A stretch of 64,000 nt of DNA from Microbacterium enclense (GCF_001456955.1 NZ_KQ758469.1:64926-128925); one strand, 5' to 3'. Positions 37,473-47,546 are shown, counted from the stretch's first letter. Translations and numbers: made by a program. The notes: a model not told the origin generated them from the sequence alone.

Positions 37473-39185
37473 GTGACCACCAGTCAGACCACACCGCGCC
37501 CCGCCGCCCGGCCGCCGCGTCCGTCCACCAAGCCCAACGGGCAGTGGAAGATCGACGGCACGGCACCCCTCAACGGCAACGAGGAGTGGAAGCAGGTCGA
37601 TGACGGCCTCGCGGTGCGCGAGCGCATCGAGAACATCTACGCCGCGGGCGGGTTCTCCTCCATCGACCCGACCGACCTGCACGGGCGGTTCCGCGTGTGG
37701 GGCCTCTACACGCAGCGCAAGCCGGGCATCGACGGCGGTCGCACGGCGACATTGAGCCCCGAGGAGCTCGAAGACGCGTACTTCATGCTCCGCGTGCGCA
37801 TCGACGGCGGTCAGCTCACCACCGAGCAGCTGCGCGTCATCGCCGGCATTTCGCAGGAGTTCGGTCGCGACACCGCCGACCTCACCGACCGCCAGAACGT
37901 GCAGCTGCACTGGGTCGAGGTCGAGTCGATGCCCGAGATCTGGCGCCGCCTCGAGGCCGTGGGCCTGGGAACCACCGAGGCGTGCGGCGACGTGCCGCGC
38001 GTCGTGCTCGGCTCGCCCGTCGCGGGCATCTCGGCCGACGAGCTGATCGATCCCACCCCGCAGATCGACGAGATCACGAGCCGTTTCATCGGCGACCCGA
38101 CGCTGTCGAACCTGCCCCGCAAGTTCAAGTCGGCGATCACCGGCCACCCCAACCAGGACGTCGTGCACGAGATCAACGACGTCGCCTTCGTCGCGGTCGA
38201 GCACCCCGAACTCGGCATCGGCTACGACCTGTGGGTCGGCGGCGGCCTGTCGACCACGCCGCGCCTGGGCGAGCGCCTCGGTGTCTTCGTCTCCCCCGAC
38301 CGGGTGGCCGAGGCCTGGCACGGCGTCGCGCAGATCTTCCGCGACTACGGCTACCGGCGTCTGCGCAACAAGGCGCGTCTGAAGTTCCTGCTCGCCGAGT
38401 GGGGCACCGAGAAGTTCCGCCAGGTGCTGCAAGACGAATACCTCGGCTACACGCTCCCCGACGGTCCCGCGCCGGCCAAGCCGGCCGCCCCCGGTGACCA
38501 CGTCGGCATCCACCGTCAGAAAGACGGGCGGTTCTACGTCGGCGCGACGCCCATCGTCGGCCGCGTCTCGGGCACGACGCTGGCGCGCCTCGCCGACCTC
38601 ATCGAGGAGCACGGCTCGACGCGCCTGCGCACCACGCCGCACCAGAAGGTCGTCATCCTCGACATCCCCGAGGACCGCGTGGACTCCCTCGTCGCCGGGC
38701 TCGACGAGCTGGGCCTGCAGGCCCGCCCCAGCCTCATCCGCCGCGGCACGATCGCGTGCACGGGCATCGAGTTCTGCAAGCTCGCGATCGTCGAGACCAA
38801 GGTCAACGCCACGGCCGCCGTGAAAGACCTCGAGGAGCGCCTCGCCGGGTTCGACCTGCCGCACCCGATCTCGCTGCACGTCAACGGCTGCCCGAACTCG
38901 TGCGCGCGCATCCAGACCGCCGACATCGGCCTCAAGGGCCAGCTCGTCACCATCGACGGCGAGCAGGTGCCGGGCTACCAGGTGCACCTCGGCGGCGGCC
39001 TCGCCTCGCAGGACCGCGACGAGGCCGGCCTCGGCCGCACCGTGCGCGGCCTGAAGGTCGCCGCCGACGGCATCGCCGACTACGTCGACCGGGTGGTGCG
39101 CCGCTTCCTCGACGAGCGCGACGCCGCAGCCGACGAGACCTTCGCCCAGTGGGCCCACCGCGCCGAAGAGGAGGCCCTGCAGTGA
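37473..39185 (+). CDS. sir: ferredoxin-dependent sulfite (or nitrite) reductase
   Basis: This is a 570-residue siroheme/[4Fe-4S] reductase that converts sulfite to sulfide with six electrons from ferredoxin. It has two NIR_SIR half domains (about 70-130 and 350-415). The cluster-binding cysteines are in GTIACTGIEFCKLA and VNGCPNSCARI near the middle and C-terminal parts. DRQNVQLHWVEVE and RTTPHQKVVI bind siroheme/substrate. Nitrite reductases share this architecture, but the cysH-cysD-cysN neighbours make sulfite the likely substrate. The GTG start has AAGGAAC upstream. First gene of the sulfur operon; the next gene overlaps it by four bases. Confidence 0.93.
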   Translation: MTTSQTTPRPAARPPRPSTKPNGQWKIDGTAPLNGNEEWKQVDDGLAVRERIENIYAAGGFSSIDPTDLHGRFRVWGLYTQRKPGIDGGRTATLSPEELEDAYFMLRVRIDGGQLTTEQLRVIAGISQEFGRDTADLTDRQNVQLHWVEVESMPEIWRRLEAVGLGTTEACGDVPRVVLGSPVAGISADELIDPTPQIDEITSRFIGDPTLSNLPRKFKSAITGHPNQDVVHEINDVAFVAVEHPELGIGYDLWVGGGLSTTPRLGERLGVFVSPDRVAEAWHGVAQIFRDYGYRRLRNKARLKFLLAEWGTEKFRQVLQDEYLGYTLPDGPAPAKPAAPGDHVGIHRQKDGRFYVGATPIVGRVSGTTLARLADLIEEHGSTRLRTTPHQKVVILDIPEDRVDSLVAGLDELGLQARPSLIRRGTIACTGIEFCKLAIVETKVNATAAVKDLEERLAGFDLPHPISLHVNGCPNSCARIQTADIGLKGQLVTIDGEQVPGYQVHLGGGLASQDRDEAGLGRTVRGLKVAADGIADYVDRVVRRFLDERDAAADETFAQWAHRAEEEALQ

Positions 39186-39925
39186 GCGTCTCCCTCGCGC
39201 CCCGCGTCACCGCCCGCCGCAGCCACGACGAGCTCAAGGCCCTCGCCGAACAGGGCAACGTCGAGCTGCGCAGCCTCGCCGACGACGAGGCGTCGCCCGC
39301 CGAGGTCGTCGCCTGGGTCGCCCGCAACTTCACCCCCGAGTCCGCCGCGGTGGCCTGCTCGATGGCGGATGCCGCGCTGCCGCACCTCGTCGCCGCGCAG
39401 CTGCCGAATGTCGACGTGCTCTTCCTCGACACCGGCTACCACTTCCGCGAGACGCACTTCACCCGCGACGAGGTCGACCGCGCCCTGGACGTGCGGGTCG
39501 TCGACGTGCTGCCCGAGCAGACGGTCGCGGAACAGGATGCCGAGTACGGCGCGCGCCTGTACGAGCGCGACCCCGCGCTGTGCTGCGCCCGCCGCAAGGT
39601 CGACCCGCTGCAGGGCGCCCTCGGCGGGTACGAGGTGTGGTTCACCGGCGTGCGCCGCGACGAGGCGCCCACGCGCACGCACACTCCCCTGGTCACCTGG
39701 GACGAGCGCAACGGCCTCGTCAAGGTGAACCCGGTCGCCGCGTGGAGCTTCGACGACCTGATCGGCTACGCCAACGACCAGAAGGTGCCGGTCAACCTCC
39801 TCCTCAGCCACGGCTACCCCTCCATCGGGTGCGAGCCGTGCACCCGACCGGTCGCCCCCGGTGAAGACCCCCGAGCCGGTCGCTGGGCCGGCTTCTCGAA
39901 GACGGAATGCGGGTTGCACACATGA
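39182..39925 (+). CDS. cysH: adenylylsulfate (APS) reductase
   Basis: This is a 247-residue thiol-dependent reductase that turns APS (rather than PAPS) into sulfite. It has LDTGYHFRET, ALCCARRKVDPL, GVRRDEAPTR, KVNPVAAWS, GYPSIGCEPCTRPV and the terminal KTECGLH, with the catalytic Cys. The paired Cys motifs (CC and CEPC) ligate a [4Fe-4S] cluster, which marks APS specificity. Consistently, no APS kinase gene is in the operon. GTG start overlapping the sir stop; it shares ATGA with cysD. Confidence 0.95.
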   Translation: MSVSLAPRVTARRSHDELKALAEQGNVELRSLADDEASPAEVVAWVARNFTPESAAVACSMADAALPHLVAAQLPNVDVLFLDTGYHFRETHFTRDEVDRALDVRVVDVLPEQTVAEQDAEYGARLYERDPALCCARRKVDPLQGALGGYEVWFTGVRRDEAPTRTHTPLVTWDERNGLVKVNPVAAWSFDDLIGYANDQKVPVNLLLSHGYPSIGCEPCTRPVAPGEDPRAGRWAGFSKTECGLHT

Positions 39926-40839
39926 GCGCTGTGTCCACGGCATCCACTGCCCTCTCCACCCTCGACCTGCTCGAGGCCGAGGCGATCCACGTGATCCGCG
40001 AGGTCGTCGCCGAGTTCGAGCGGCCCGTGCTGCTGTTCTCGGGCGGCAAGGACTCCGTCGTCGTGCTGCACCTGGCCACCAAGGCGTTCGCGCCGGGCCG
40101 CGTGCCCTTCCCCGTGCTGCACGTCGACACCGGGCACAACTTCCCCGAGGTGCTGCGCTTCCGCGACGAGACCGTCGCGCGGCTCGGCCTGCGCCTCGAG
40201 GTGGCGCGCGTGCAGGACTACATCGACGACGGGCGCCTGCAGGAGCGCTCCGACGGCACCCGCAACCCGCTGCAGACCCTGCCGTTGCTGGACGCCATCG
40301 CCGCCGGCCGCCACGACGCCGTCTTCGGCGGGGCGCGCCGCGACGAGGACAAGGCGCGCGCCAAGGAGCGCATCATCTCGCTGCGCGACGAGTTCGGCCA
40401 GTGGGACCCGCGCAACCAGCGCCCGGAGCTCTGGAGCCTCTACAACGGACGCCACACCCCCGGCCAGCACGTGCGCGCCTTCCCCATCTCGAACTGGACC
40501 GAGCTCGACATCTGGCGCTACATCGAGCGTGAGAACATCGCGCTGCCGCCGCTGTACTTCGCGCACGAGCGCGAGGTGTACCGCCGGGGCGACATGTGGC
40601 ATCCGGTCGGTCCGTTCTCCCCGCCCCGCGAGGGCGAGAACGTCGAGGTGCGCACGGTCCGCTACCGCACGGTCGGCGACATGAGCTGCACCGGAGCGGT
40701 CGAATCGGATGCCGCCGACCTCACGGCCATCGTCGCCGAGGTCGCGCGCACCACCATCACCGAGCGCGGGGCGACCCGCGCCGACGACCGCCTCAGCGAG
40801 GCGGCCATGGAAGACCGCAAGAAGGACGGGTACTTCTGA
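39922..40839 (+). CDS. cysD: sulfate adenylyltransferase subunit 2
   Basis: This 305-residue catalytic subunit of ATP sulfurylase forms APS from sulfate and ATP with CysN. Key stretches are FSGGKDSVVVLHLA (PP-loop), HVDTGHNFPEVLRFRDE, VFGGARRDEDKARAKER and SNWTELDIWRYIERENI. Its length and ending (MEDRKKDGYF) are normal for the family. I chose the ATG at 39922, which overlaps the cysH stop, over the upstream ATG inside cysH. The stop and the cysN start share one base (TGATG). Confidence 0.97.
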   Translation: MSAVSTASTALSTLDLLEAEAIHVIREVVAEFERPVLLFSGGKDSVVVLHLATKAFAPGRVPFPVLHVDTGHNFPEVLRFRDETVARLGLRLEVARVQDYIDDGRLQERSDGTRNPLQTLPLLDAIAAGRHDAVFGGARRDEDKARAKERIISLRDEFGQWDPRNQRPELWSLYNGRHTPGQHVRAFPISNWTELDIWRYIERENIALPPLYFAHEREVYRRGDMWHPVGPFSPPREGENVEVRTVRYRTVGDMSCTGAVESDAADLTAIVAEVARTTITERGATRADDRLSEAAMEDRKKDGYF

Positions 40840-42170
40840 TGTCGCTCGACACCCTCGAGGCGCCGGTCACCACGACCGAGCCCACGCTCTTCCGCTTCGC
40901 CACCGCCGGCTCCGTCGACGACGGCAAGTCCACGCTCGTCGGACGCCTGCTGCACGACGCCAAGGCGATCCTCGCCGACCAGCTCGAGCAGGTCGCGCGC
41001 ACCTCGGCCGATCGCGGGTTCGCGCACGGCGCGTTCGACTTCGCGCTGCTGACCGACGGGCTGCGCGCCGAGCGCGAGCAGGGCATCACGATCGACGTCG
41101 CCTACCGCTACTTCGCCACCGGGACGCGGTCGTTCATCCTCGCCGACTGCCCCGGCCACGTGCAGTACACGCGCAACATGGTCACCGGCTCCACCACGGC
41201 CGACGCCGTCGTGGTGCTCGTCGACGCCCGCGCGGGGGTCGTCGAGCAGACGCGCCGCCACCTCGCCGTCGTCGCTCTGCTGCGCGTGCCGCACGTCATC
41301 ATCGCGGTGAACAAGATCGACCTCGTCGACTTCTCGGCCGATGTGTTCGGCGCGGTCGCCGCCGATGCGCGGGCCGTCGCCACCGAGCTCGAGATCGACG
41401 ACCTGCACGTGCTGCCGGTCTCGGCCCTCGAGGGCGACAACATCGTCGACCGGTCGGCGCGCACCCCCTGGTACGACGGGCCCGCGCTGCTCGAACTGCT
41501 CGAGACGCTGCCCTCGGCCGACGAGTCCGCCCGTGAGAACGAGCCGCTGCGCCTGCCCGTGCAGTCGGTCATCCGCCCGCAGGGGGGCCTCTCGCCCGAG
41601 CTCGCCGCCGACCCCGAGACCGCCACCGCGCTGCGCGACTACCGCGCCGTCGCCGGACGCATCTCGCGCGGCGCCGTGCGCGTGGGCGACGAGGTCGAGG
41701 TGTCGGGTTCGGGTGTGCGCACGGTGGTGCGCGGCATCCGGGTCGCGGGCGTCGCCGCCGACAGCGCCGTCGCGCCGCAGTCGGTGTCGCTCGAACTCGC
41801 CGACGACGTGGATGCCGCCCGCGGTGCCGTGATCGCCTCGGCGGGCACCCTGCCGGCGCCGCGCCGCGAGGCCGACGTCGAGCTCTTCCAGCTCGACGCG
41901 CGGCCCCTGACCCCCGGCGCCCGCGTGCTCGTGAAGCACGGCACCGCCACGGTGCAGGCGATCGTGGCATCCATCGACTCCCGCTACGACCTCGACGCGC
42001 TCACCCACGTCGCGGCCGACCGGCTCGAGACCAACGACATCGGCCGCGCGCGTCTGCGCCTGGCCGCCGACCTGCCGCTGGAGCCGTACCGCGACAGCCG
42101 CCACGAGGGCTCGTTCCTCGTCATCCATCCGTCCGACGGCGCGACTCTCGCCGCCGGCATCGTGCGCTGA
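40839..42170 (+). CDS. cysN: sulfate adenylyltransferase subunit 1 (GTPase)
   Basis: This is a 443-residue EF-Tu-like GTPase that drives APS synthesis by CysD. G1 is GSVDDGKSTL, the switch region contains EREQGITIDVAYRYFAT, G3 is DCPGHVQYTRNM and G4 is NKIDLVD. The beta-barrel domains follow. At 443 residues it lacks the fused CysC APS-kinase domain found in CysNC, in line with an APS-reducing pathway. It is translationally coupled to cysD. A 58-base gap then precedes the transporter genes. Confidence 0.97.
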   Translation: MSLDTLEAPVTTTEPTLFRFATAGSVDDGKSTLVGRLLHDAKAILADQLEQVARTSADRGFAHGAFDFALLTDGLRAEREQGITIDVAYRYFATGTRSFILADCPGHVQYTRNMVTGSTTADAVVVLVDARAGVVEQTRRHLAVVALLRVPHVIIAVNKIDLVDFSADVFGAVAADARAVATELEIDDLHVLPVSALEGDNIVDRSARTPWYDGPALLELLETLPSADESARENEPLRLPVQSVIRPQGGLSPELAADPETATALRDYRAVAGRISRGAVRVGDEVEVSGSGVRTVVRGIRVAGVAADSAVAPQSVSLELADDVDAARGAVIASAGTLPAPRREADVELFQLDARPLTPGARVLVKHGTATVQAIVASIDSRYDLDALTHVAADRLETNDIGRARLRLAADLPLEPYRDSRHEGSFLVIHPSDGATLAAGIVR

Positions 42171-42228
42171 CCGGCGCTCGAGAACTCCCGCGCCGATCGG
42201 CGCACCCAGCCCTGTGAAGGAGGCGACA

Positions 42229-43290
42229 GTGAAAATACGACGCATTGCAGCAACGATCACGACCCTGGGAGTGGTGGCAGCGATGATGGCCGGCTGCGCC
42301 TCGTCGACGGCGGAGGCCACCGATCAGGGCCCCGCCGAAGAGCTGCGCCTCGGCTACTTCGCCAACGTCACGCACGCCCCCGCGCTCGTGGGTCTGCAGG
42401 AGGGCCTGCTGCAGGACGCCCTCGGCGACACGAAGCTGTCGACCGAGGTGTTCAACGCCGGCCCCGCCGCCATCGAGGCCCTGTCGGCCGGTGCGATCGA
42501 CGCGACCTACATCGGCCCGAACCCGTCGATCAACACGTTCATCCAGTCGCGCGGCGAGTCGGCGCGCATCGTCGCCGGCGCCGCCACCGGCGGTGCGGCT
42601 CTGGTCGTGCGCGACGGCATCACGTCGGCGCGAGACCTCGAGGGCAAGACCCTCGCCACCCCTCAGCTCGGCAACACGCAAGACGTGGCGCTGCGCGGCT
42701 GGCTGAAGGCGCAGGGCTTCCAGACCGACACCTCGGGCGGCGGCGACGTGACGATCACGCCGACCGAGAACGCGCAGACCTTCCAACTCTTCAAGGACGG
42801 TCAGCTCGACGGCGCCTGGCTCCCCGAGCCCTGGGTGTCGCGCCTGGTCGTCGACGCCGGCGCGAAGGTGCTGGTCGACGAGGCCGACGAGTGGCCCGAC
42901 GGGGAGTTCCCCACCACCGTGCTGCTGGTGCGCAAGGAGTTCCTCGACCAGCACCCCGAGACGGTGTCGAAGCTGCTCGCCGGGCACGAGGCATCCGTGA
43001 AGTGGATCGCCGACAACGCCGGCACCGCGGCATCCGTCATCAACGCGCAGATCGCCGCCGACACCGGCAAGCCGCTCGCCGACGCCGTCATCGCCCGGGC
43101 CCTCGAGCACGTGACGTACTCGGTCGACCCGCACGCCGACACATTCTCGACGCTGGTCGAGAACGGCGTCGCGGCCGGCACCCAGAAGGAGGGCTCGATC
43201 GAGGGCCTGTTCGACCTGCGGCTGCTCAACGCGCAGCTCGCGACCAGCGGCGGCACGAAGATCTCGGCCGCCGGCCTCGGCGAGGAGTGA
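42229..43290 (+). CDS. ABC transporter substrate-binding lipoprotein (SsuA-like)
   Basis: This is a 353-residue lipoprotein of the aliphatic sulfonate/nitrate/taurine-binding family (NMT1/SsuA type). The signal peptide KIRRIAATITTLGVVAAMMA is followed by the lipobox Cys (MMAGC), so the protein is anchored outside the membrane. Mature-domain features are LRLGYFANVTHAPALVGLQE, YIGPNPSINTFIQS and DGAWLPEPWVSRL. I chose the GTG at 42229, which follows GAAGGAGG; a GTG at 42214 is less likely. It is one base before the ATPase gene. The ligand may be sulfonate or sulfate. Confidence 0.9.
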   Translation: MKIRRIAATITTLGVVAAMMAGCASSTAEATDQGPAEELRLGYFANVTHAPALVGLQEGLLQDALGDTKLSTEVFNAGPAAIEALSAGAIDATYIGPNPSINTFIQSRGESARIVAGAATGGAALVVRDGITSARDLEGKTLATPQLGNTQDVALRGWLKAQGFQTDTSGGGDVTITPTENAQTFQLFKDGQLDGAWLPEPWVSRLVVDAGAKVLVDEADEWPDGEFPTTVLLVRKEFLDQHPETVSKLLAGHEASVKWIADNAGTAASVINAQIAADTGKPLADAVIARALEHVTYSVDPHADTFSTLVENGVAAGTQKEGSIEGLFDLRLLNAQLATSGGTKISAAGLGEE

Positions 43291-43291
43291 C

Positions 43292-44071
43292 ATGACCACG
43301 GCCCGCATCGACAGCCCGGCACCCGCCCTCAGCACCGCTCCGGCGGTGCGGATCGACGGCGTCTCGAAGCGCTTCGGTGCGGGCCCGGTCGTGCTCGACG
43401 ACATCTCCCTCGACTTCGCCCCCGGCGAGTTCGTGTGCCTGCTCGGCGCGTCGGGCTGCGGCAAGTCGACGCTGCTCAACCTCATCGCCGGCCTCGACCG
43501 CCCCACGGCGGGACGCATCGAGACGCCCGCCGAGGGCTCGGCGGTGATGTTCCAGGAGTCGGCGCTCATGCCCTGGCTCAGCGCCCGCAAGAACGTCGAG
43601 CTGGCGCTGCGCCTGCGCGGTGTGCCGCGCGCTCGCCGGCGCGACGAGGCCCTCGGCCTGCTCGACACCGTCAACCTCGCGGATGCCGCCGACAAGCGCC
43701 CGCACGAGCTCTCGGGCGGCATGCGTCAGCGCGTCGCCCTCGCCCGCGCCCTCGCGCAGGACCGGCCGGTGCTGCTGATGGACGAGCCCTTCGCCGCGCT
43801 GGACGCCATCACCCGCGACCTGCTCCACGAGGAGCTCGAGCGCGTGTGGCGCACCACCGGCCGCACCATCGTGTTCGTCACCCACAACGTGCGCGAGGCC
43901 GCCCGCCTCGGCCAGCGCGTCGTGCTGCTCGGCAGCCGCCCGGGCCGTGTGGTCAACGAGTGGCGCATCGAGCGCACCGAGGGCCGCCGCATCGAATCGC
44001 CCGAGGTGGCCGCCCTGTCGGTGGAGATCACCGACGAACTGCGCAAGGAGATCCGCCGCAATGCGCGCTGA
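43292..44071 (+). CDS. ABC transporter ATPase (SsuB-like)
   Basis: This is a 259-residue ATPase of the sulfonate/nitrate-import type. Walker A is GASGCGKST, the Q-loop is VMFQESALMPWL, the signature is LSGGMRQR, Walker B is LLMDEPFAALD, and the His switch is FVTHNVREAARLG. The ALMPWL stretch is typical of SsuB/TauB/NrtD proteins. It couples to the lipoprotein and the permease; its last 11 bases overlap the permease start. Substrate class inferred from its place in the sulfur operon. Confidence 0.92.
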   Translation: MTTARIDSPAPALSTAPAVRIDGVSKRFGAGPVVLDDISLDFAPGEFVCLLGASGCGKSTLLNLIAGLDRPTAGRIETPAEGSAVMFQESALMPWLSARKNVELALRLRGVPRARRRDEALGLLDTVNLADAADKRPHELSGGMRQRVALARALAQDRPVLLMDEPFAALDAITRDLLHEELERVWRTTGRTIVFVTHNVREAARLGQRVVLLGSRPGRVVNEWRIERTEGRRIESPEVAALSVEITDELRKEIRRNAR

Positions 44072-44951
44072 CACCACGGCATCCGCCGACGACCTCCGCA
44101 GCCTCGAGGCCGGCCTCGACAATCTGCAGACCACGACCGACGCCGGCGCCGGACGCTTCCGCACCTTCTGGTCGAGCGTGCTGCCGCCCGTCATCTTCGT
44201 CGTGCTGCTGATCGCGGCGTGGCAGCTCTACATCGTCATCGCCGACCCGCGCCCCGACAAGGCCCCCAGCCCCGCCGACGTGCTCGGCGCGCTGACCTAC
44301 GCGTGGGACACCGGCCGCCTGCAGGAGGCCGTGCTGACGAGCCTCGAACGCGGCATCCTGGGCTTCGTCATCGCCATCATCATCGGCACGCCGATCGGCC
44401 TGCTGCTGGCCGAGGTGCGTCCGATCCGCCGCGCGGTCGGCCCGATCATCTCGGGCCTGCAGGTGCTGCCGTCGGTGGCGTGGGTGCCCGCGGCGATCAT
44501 CTGGTTCGGTCTGACGGATGCCACGGCCTACTTCGTCATCCTGATGGGCGCGATCCCCTCGATCGTCAACGGGCTCATCTCGGGCGTCGACCAGGTGCCG
44601 CCGCAGTTGCGGCGCGTGGGCACGGTGCTCGGTGCGTCGAAGTGGCAGCTCGCGACCTCGGTGATCCTCCCCGCCGCCCTCCCCGGCTACTTCGCCGGCC
44701 TCAAACAGGGCTGGGCGTTCTCGTGGCGCTCGCTGATGGCGGCCGAGATCATCACCTCGGGCGGCACGATCGGGTTCGGCCTCGGCACGATGCTGCAGCA
44801 GACGCGCGACCTCGCCGACCTCGCCGGCGTGCTCGCCACGATCGTCGTCATCCTCGGTATCGGCATCCTCATCGAGCTCGCCTTCTTCGGACCCATCGAG
44901 CGGCGCATGCTGCGCGGGCGCGGTCTGCTGCTGTCGGGCGGTACGCGATGA
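44061..44951 (+). CDS. ABC transporter permease (SsuC-like)
   Basis: This is a 296-residue inner-membrane permease. About six hydrophobic helices span residues 35-285. The EAA-like cytoplasmic loop GTVLGASKWQLATSVILPAA contacts the ATPase. SLERGILGFVIAIIIGTPIG and LQVLPSVAWVPAAIIWFG are typical of SsuC/TauC. A polar N-terminal extension (1-30) is unconserved. It starts inside the ATPase gene, and its stop shares ATGA with cobA. The operon context favours a sulfur source. Confidence 0.92.
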   Translation: MRADTTASADDLRSLEAGLDNLQTTTDAGAGRFRTFWSSVLPPVIFVVLLIAAWQLYIVIADPRPDKAPSPADVLGALTYAWDTGRLQEAVLTSLERGILGFVIAIIIGTPIGLLLAEVRPIRRAVGPIISGLQVLPSVAWVPAAIIWFGLTDATAYFVILMGAIPSIVNGLISGVDQVPPQLRRVGTVLGASKWQLATSVILPAALPGYFAGLKQGWAFSWRSLMAAEIITSGGTIGFGLGTMLQQTRDLADLAGVLATIVVILGIGILIELAFFGPIERRMLRGRGLLLSGGTR

Positions 44952-45853
44952 GCGGCTCCGCCGAGGGAACGGATGCGGCCGCCGCTCGCGCGGGCGATGC
45001 CTCCGACGCGGTCGTCCCGGATGCCACGCTGCTCGGTGCTCGGCAGACGGCCGGGGCCCCGGCCTCCGGAACCGTCTGGCTGGTGGGCGCCGGTCCCGGT
45101 GACGCGGGGCTCCTGACGCTGCGCGGGCTGCGGGCGCTGGAGTCCGCCGACGTCATCGTCGCCGACCGCCTGGGCGCGCGCGGCGTGCTCGACGGCCTCG
45201 CGGCCGAGGGCGTGCACCTGAGCGCCGAGATCGTCGACGTCGGCAAGCTCCCGGGCCACCACGCCGTGCCGCAGGATGCCATCAACGCCCTGCTCGTACG
45301 CGAGGCGCGGGCCGGGCGCACCGTCGTGCGCCTCAAGGGCGGCGACCCCTACGTCTTCGGCCGCGGCGGCGAAGAGCTGTTCGCGTGCCAGGACGCCGGG
45401 ATCGACGTGCGCGTGGTGCCCGGGGTCACGAGCGCCGTCTCGGTGCCCGCGCTCGCCGGCATCCCCCTCACGCACCGCGGTCTCGCCACCACCTTCACCG
45501 TCGCGACCGCGCACGACCAGATCGCCGCGCTCAGCGGCGGGCGCGACCACACCGTCGTGCTGCTGATGGGCGTCGGCACGCTCGCGCACTCGGCGATCAC
45601 CCTCGCCCGCGGCGAGCGCGGCGCCGGCTGCCCGGTCGCCATCGTCGAAGACGGCTTCGGCCCGCGCCAGCGCGTGACCGTCGGCACGCTCGCGACCATC
45701 GCCGCGCAGGCCGCCGAGCGCGGTGTGCGCTCCCCCGCCGTCGTGGTCGTCGGAGACGTGGTTCGCCTGAGCCCATATGCGCCGGCAGCCGTGGCATCCC
45801 TCGATCTCACCTTCGATCCGCTCGCCGTTCCCCGAAAGGCCCCTTCGCTGTGA
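44948..45853 (+). CDS. cobA: uroporphyrinogen-III C-methyltransferase
   Basis: This is a 301-residue SAM-dependent methyltransferase giving precorrin-2, the precursor of the siroheme needed by Sir. Conserved pieces are WLVGAGPGDAGLLTLRGLRA, VIVADRLG, GGDPYVFGRGGEE, GVTSAVSVPALAGIPLTHRG and LLMGVGTL. About 40 unconserved residues precede the core. There is no fused CysG dehydrogenase/chelatase domain, so these steps must be encoded elsewhere. It overlaps both neighbours by four bases. Confidence 0.95.
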   Translation: MSGSAEGTDAAAARAGDASDAVVPDATLLGARQTAGAPASGTVWLVGAGPGDAGLLTLRGLRALESADVIVADRLGARGVLDGLAAEGVHLSAEIVDVGKLPGHHAVPQDAINALLVREARAGRTVVRLKGGDPYVFGRGGEELFACQDAGIDVRVVPGVTSAVSVPALAGIPLTHRGLATTFTVATAHDQIAALSGGRDHTVVLLMGVGTLAHSAITLARGERGAGCPVAIVEDGFGPRQRVTVGTLATIAAQAAERGVRSPAVVVVGDVVRLSPYAPAAVASLDLTFDPLAVPRKAPSL

Positions 45854-47226
45854 CCTCGTCTTCTCTCACCTCGCTCCGCGTCGCCATCGTCGGCGCCGGC
45901 CCCGCCGGGATCTACGCGGGCAACATCCTCACGCGCGCGGTGACCGACGCCGGCGGCACGGTCGCCATCGATCTGTTCGACTCGCTGCCCGCGCCCTACG
46001 GACTCATCCGCTACGGCGTCGCTCCCGACCACCCGCGCATCAAGGGCATCGTCGACTCGCTGCACGAGATGCTCGACGCGGGCTCCACCCGCTTCATCGG
46101 CAACGTCGAGGTGGGCCGCGACATCGCGGTCGACGAGCTGAACGCGCGCTACGACGCCGTCATCCTCGCCACGGGTGCGCTGCGCGATGCGCCGCTCGAC
46201 ATCCCCGGCATCGACCTGCCCGGCTCGTACGGCGCGGCCGACTTCGTCGCCTGGTACGACGGCCACCCCGACGTCTCGCGCGAATGGCCGCTCGATCAGC
46301 GCGAGGTCGCCGTCATCGGCAACGGCAACGTCGCCCTCGACGTCGCCCGCGTACTCGCCAAGCACGCCGTCGACCTGCGCTCGACCGAGATCGCCGACAA
46401 CGTGCTGCACGGACTCGAGGCCTCGGCCGTCACCGACGTGCACGTGTTCGGTCGCCGCGGCCCCGCCGACATCAAGTTCACGCCCATCGAGCTGCGCGAG
46501 CTCGGCGAGGTGCCGAACGTCGACATCATCGTGCACGACGAAGACTTCGCGGATGCCGACCCCGCCCAGGCTTCCAACAACCAGCTGAAGGTCATGCTGC
46601 GGGTGCTCAACAGCTGGCGCACGCGCGAGCAGACCGGCGCGAGCCGCCGCCTGCACCTGCACTTCTACCACTCGCCCCTCGCGGTGCTCGGCGAGGAGCG
46701 CGTCGAGGGCCTGCGCTTCGAGCGCACCGAGCCCGTCGGCGACGGCACCGTGCGGGGCACGGGAGAGATCCGCGAGATCGCCGTGCAGCAGGTGTACCGC
46801 GCGGTCGGGTACTTCTCGAGCCCCGTTCTCGGCGCGCCCTTCGACGCCGTCCGCGGTGTCGTGCCGAACGTCGAGGGCCGGGTCGTCGAGGCCGACGCCG
46901 TCGTGCCGGGCCTCTACGCCACCGGCTGGATCAAGCGCGGACCCGTCGGCCTCATCGGACACACCAAGTCGGATGCCATGGAGACCATCGCCCACCTCGT
47001 CTCCGATGTCGAGGCCGGCGCGCTGTCGGCCCCCACGGTCGACGGCGACGTGCTCGAGGCTCTGGCCGAGCGGGGCGTGGAGTTCACGACGTGGGAGGGC
47101 TGGCGGGCCCTCGACGCGCACGAACGCGCGCTCGGCGCCGCGCACGAGCACACGCGTGAGCGCGTGAAGGTCGTGCCGCGCGACGAGCAGGTCGCCGTCT
47201 CGCGGTCGGGGGCGTTCGTCTCGTGA
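45850..47226 (+). CDS. fprA: ferredoxin-NADP+ reductase (FprA/adrenodoxin-reductase type)
   Basis: This is a 458-residue flavoenzyme that passes electrons from NADPH to ferredoxin. The FAD-binding motif is [17 protein letters not shown], followed by the family mark [23 protein letters not shown] binds around [18 protein letters not shown]. The C-terminal part has [20 protein letters not shown]. It is closest to mycobacterial FprA and C. glutamicum Fpr2, the latter encoded with sulfur-assimilation genes. The GTG start overlaps cobA, and the stop overlaps the ferredoxin start. It probably supplies Sir through the next gene product. Confidence 0.95.
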   Translation: MTSSSLTSLRVAIVGAGPAGIYAGNILTRAVTDAGGTVAIDLFDSLPAPYGLIRYGVAPDHPRIKGIVDSLHEMLDAGSTRFIGNVEVGRDIAVDELNARYDAVILATGALRDAPLDIPGIDLPGSYGAADFVAWYDGHPDVSREWPLDQREVAVIGNGNVALDVARVLAKHAVDLRSTEIADNVLHGLEASAVTDVHVFGRRGPADIKFTPIELRELGEVPNVDIIVHDEDFADADPAQASNNQLKVMLRVLNSWRTREQTGASRRLHLHFYHSPLAVLGEERVEGLRFERTEPVGDGTVRGTGEIREIAVQQVYRAVGYFSSPVLGAPFDAVRGVVPNVEGRVVEADAVVPGLYATGWIKRGPVGLIGHTKSDAMETIAHLVSDVEAGALSAPTVDGDVLEALAERGVEFTTWEGWRALDAHERALGAAHEHTRERVKVVPRDEQVAVSRSGAFVS

Positions 47227-47546
47227 CGTACGTCATCGCGCTGCCCTGCGTCGATGTGAAGGACCGCGCCTGCATCGACGAGTGCCCCGTCGACTGCATC
47301 TACGAGGGCGAACGCTCGTTGTACATCCACCCCGACGAGTGCGTCGACTGCGGCGCCTGCGAGCCGGTGTGCCCCGTCGAGGCGATCTACTACGAAGACG
47401 ATCTGCCCGAGGAGTGGGCCGACTACTACAAGGCCAACGTCGAGTTCTTCGACGACATCGGCTCGCCCGGCGGCGCCGCCAAGGTGGGGGTCATCGCGAA
47501 GGACCACCCGGTCGTCGCGGTGCTGCCGCCGCAGGCGCATGACTGA
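47223..47546 (+). CDS. fdxA: FdxA-type 7Fe ferredoxin
   Basis: This is a 107-residue ferredoxin carrying [3Fe-4S] and [4Fe-4S] clusters. Cys are at 9, 17, 21, 25, 40, 43, 46 and 50, within [20 protein letters not shown] and [20 protein letters not shown]. The tail [12 protein letters not shown] is shared with mycobacterial FdxA. It probably relays electrons from FprA to Sir. Its start overlaps the fprA stop; its stop overlaps the next gene by eight bases. Confidence 0.96.
   Translation: MTYVIALPCVDVKDRACIDECPVDCIYEGERSLYIHPDECVDCGACEPVCPVEAIYYEDDLPEEWADYYKANVEFFDDIGSPGGAAKVGVIAKDHPVVAVLPPQAHD

Noticed and set aside
42214..42228. Upstream GTG as the start of the SsuA-like lipoprotein
   Set aside because: It lies inside the Shine-Dalgarno sequence GAAGGAGG that serves the GTG at 42229; the latter gives a normal signal peptide.
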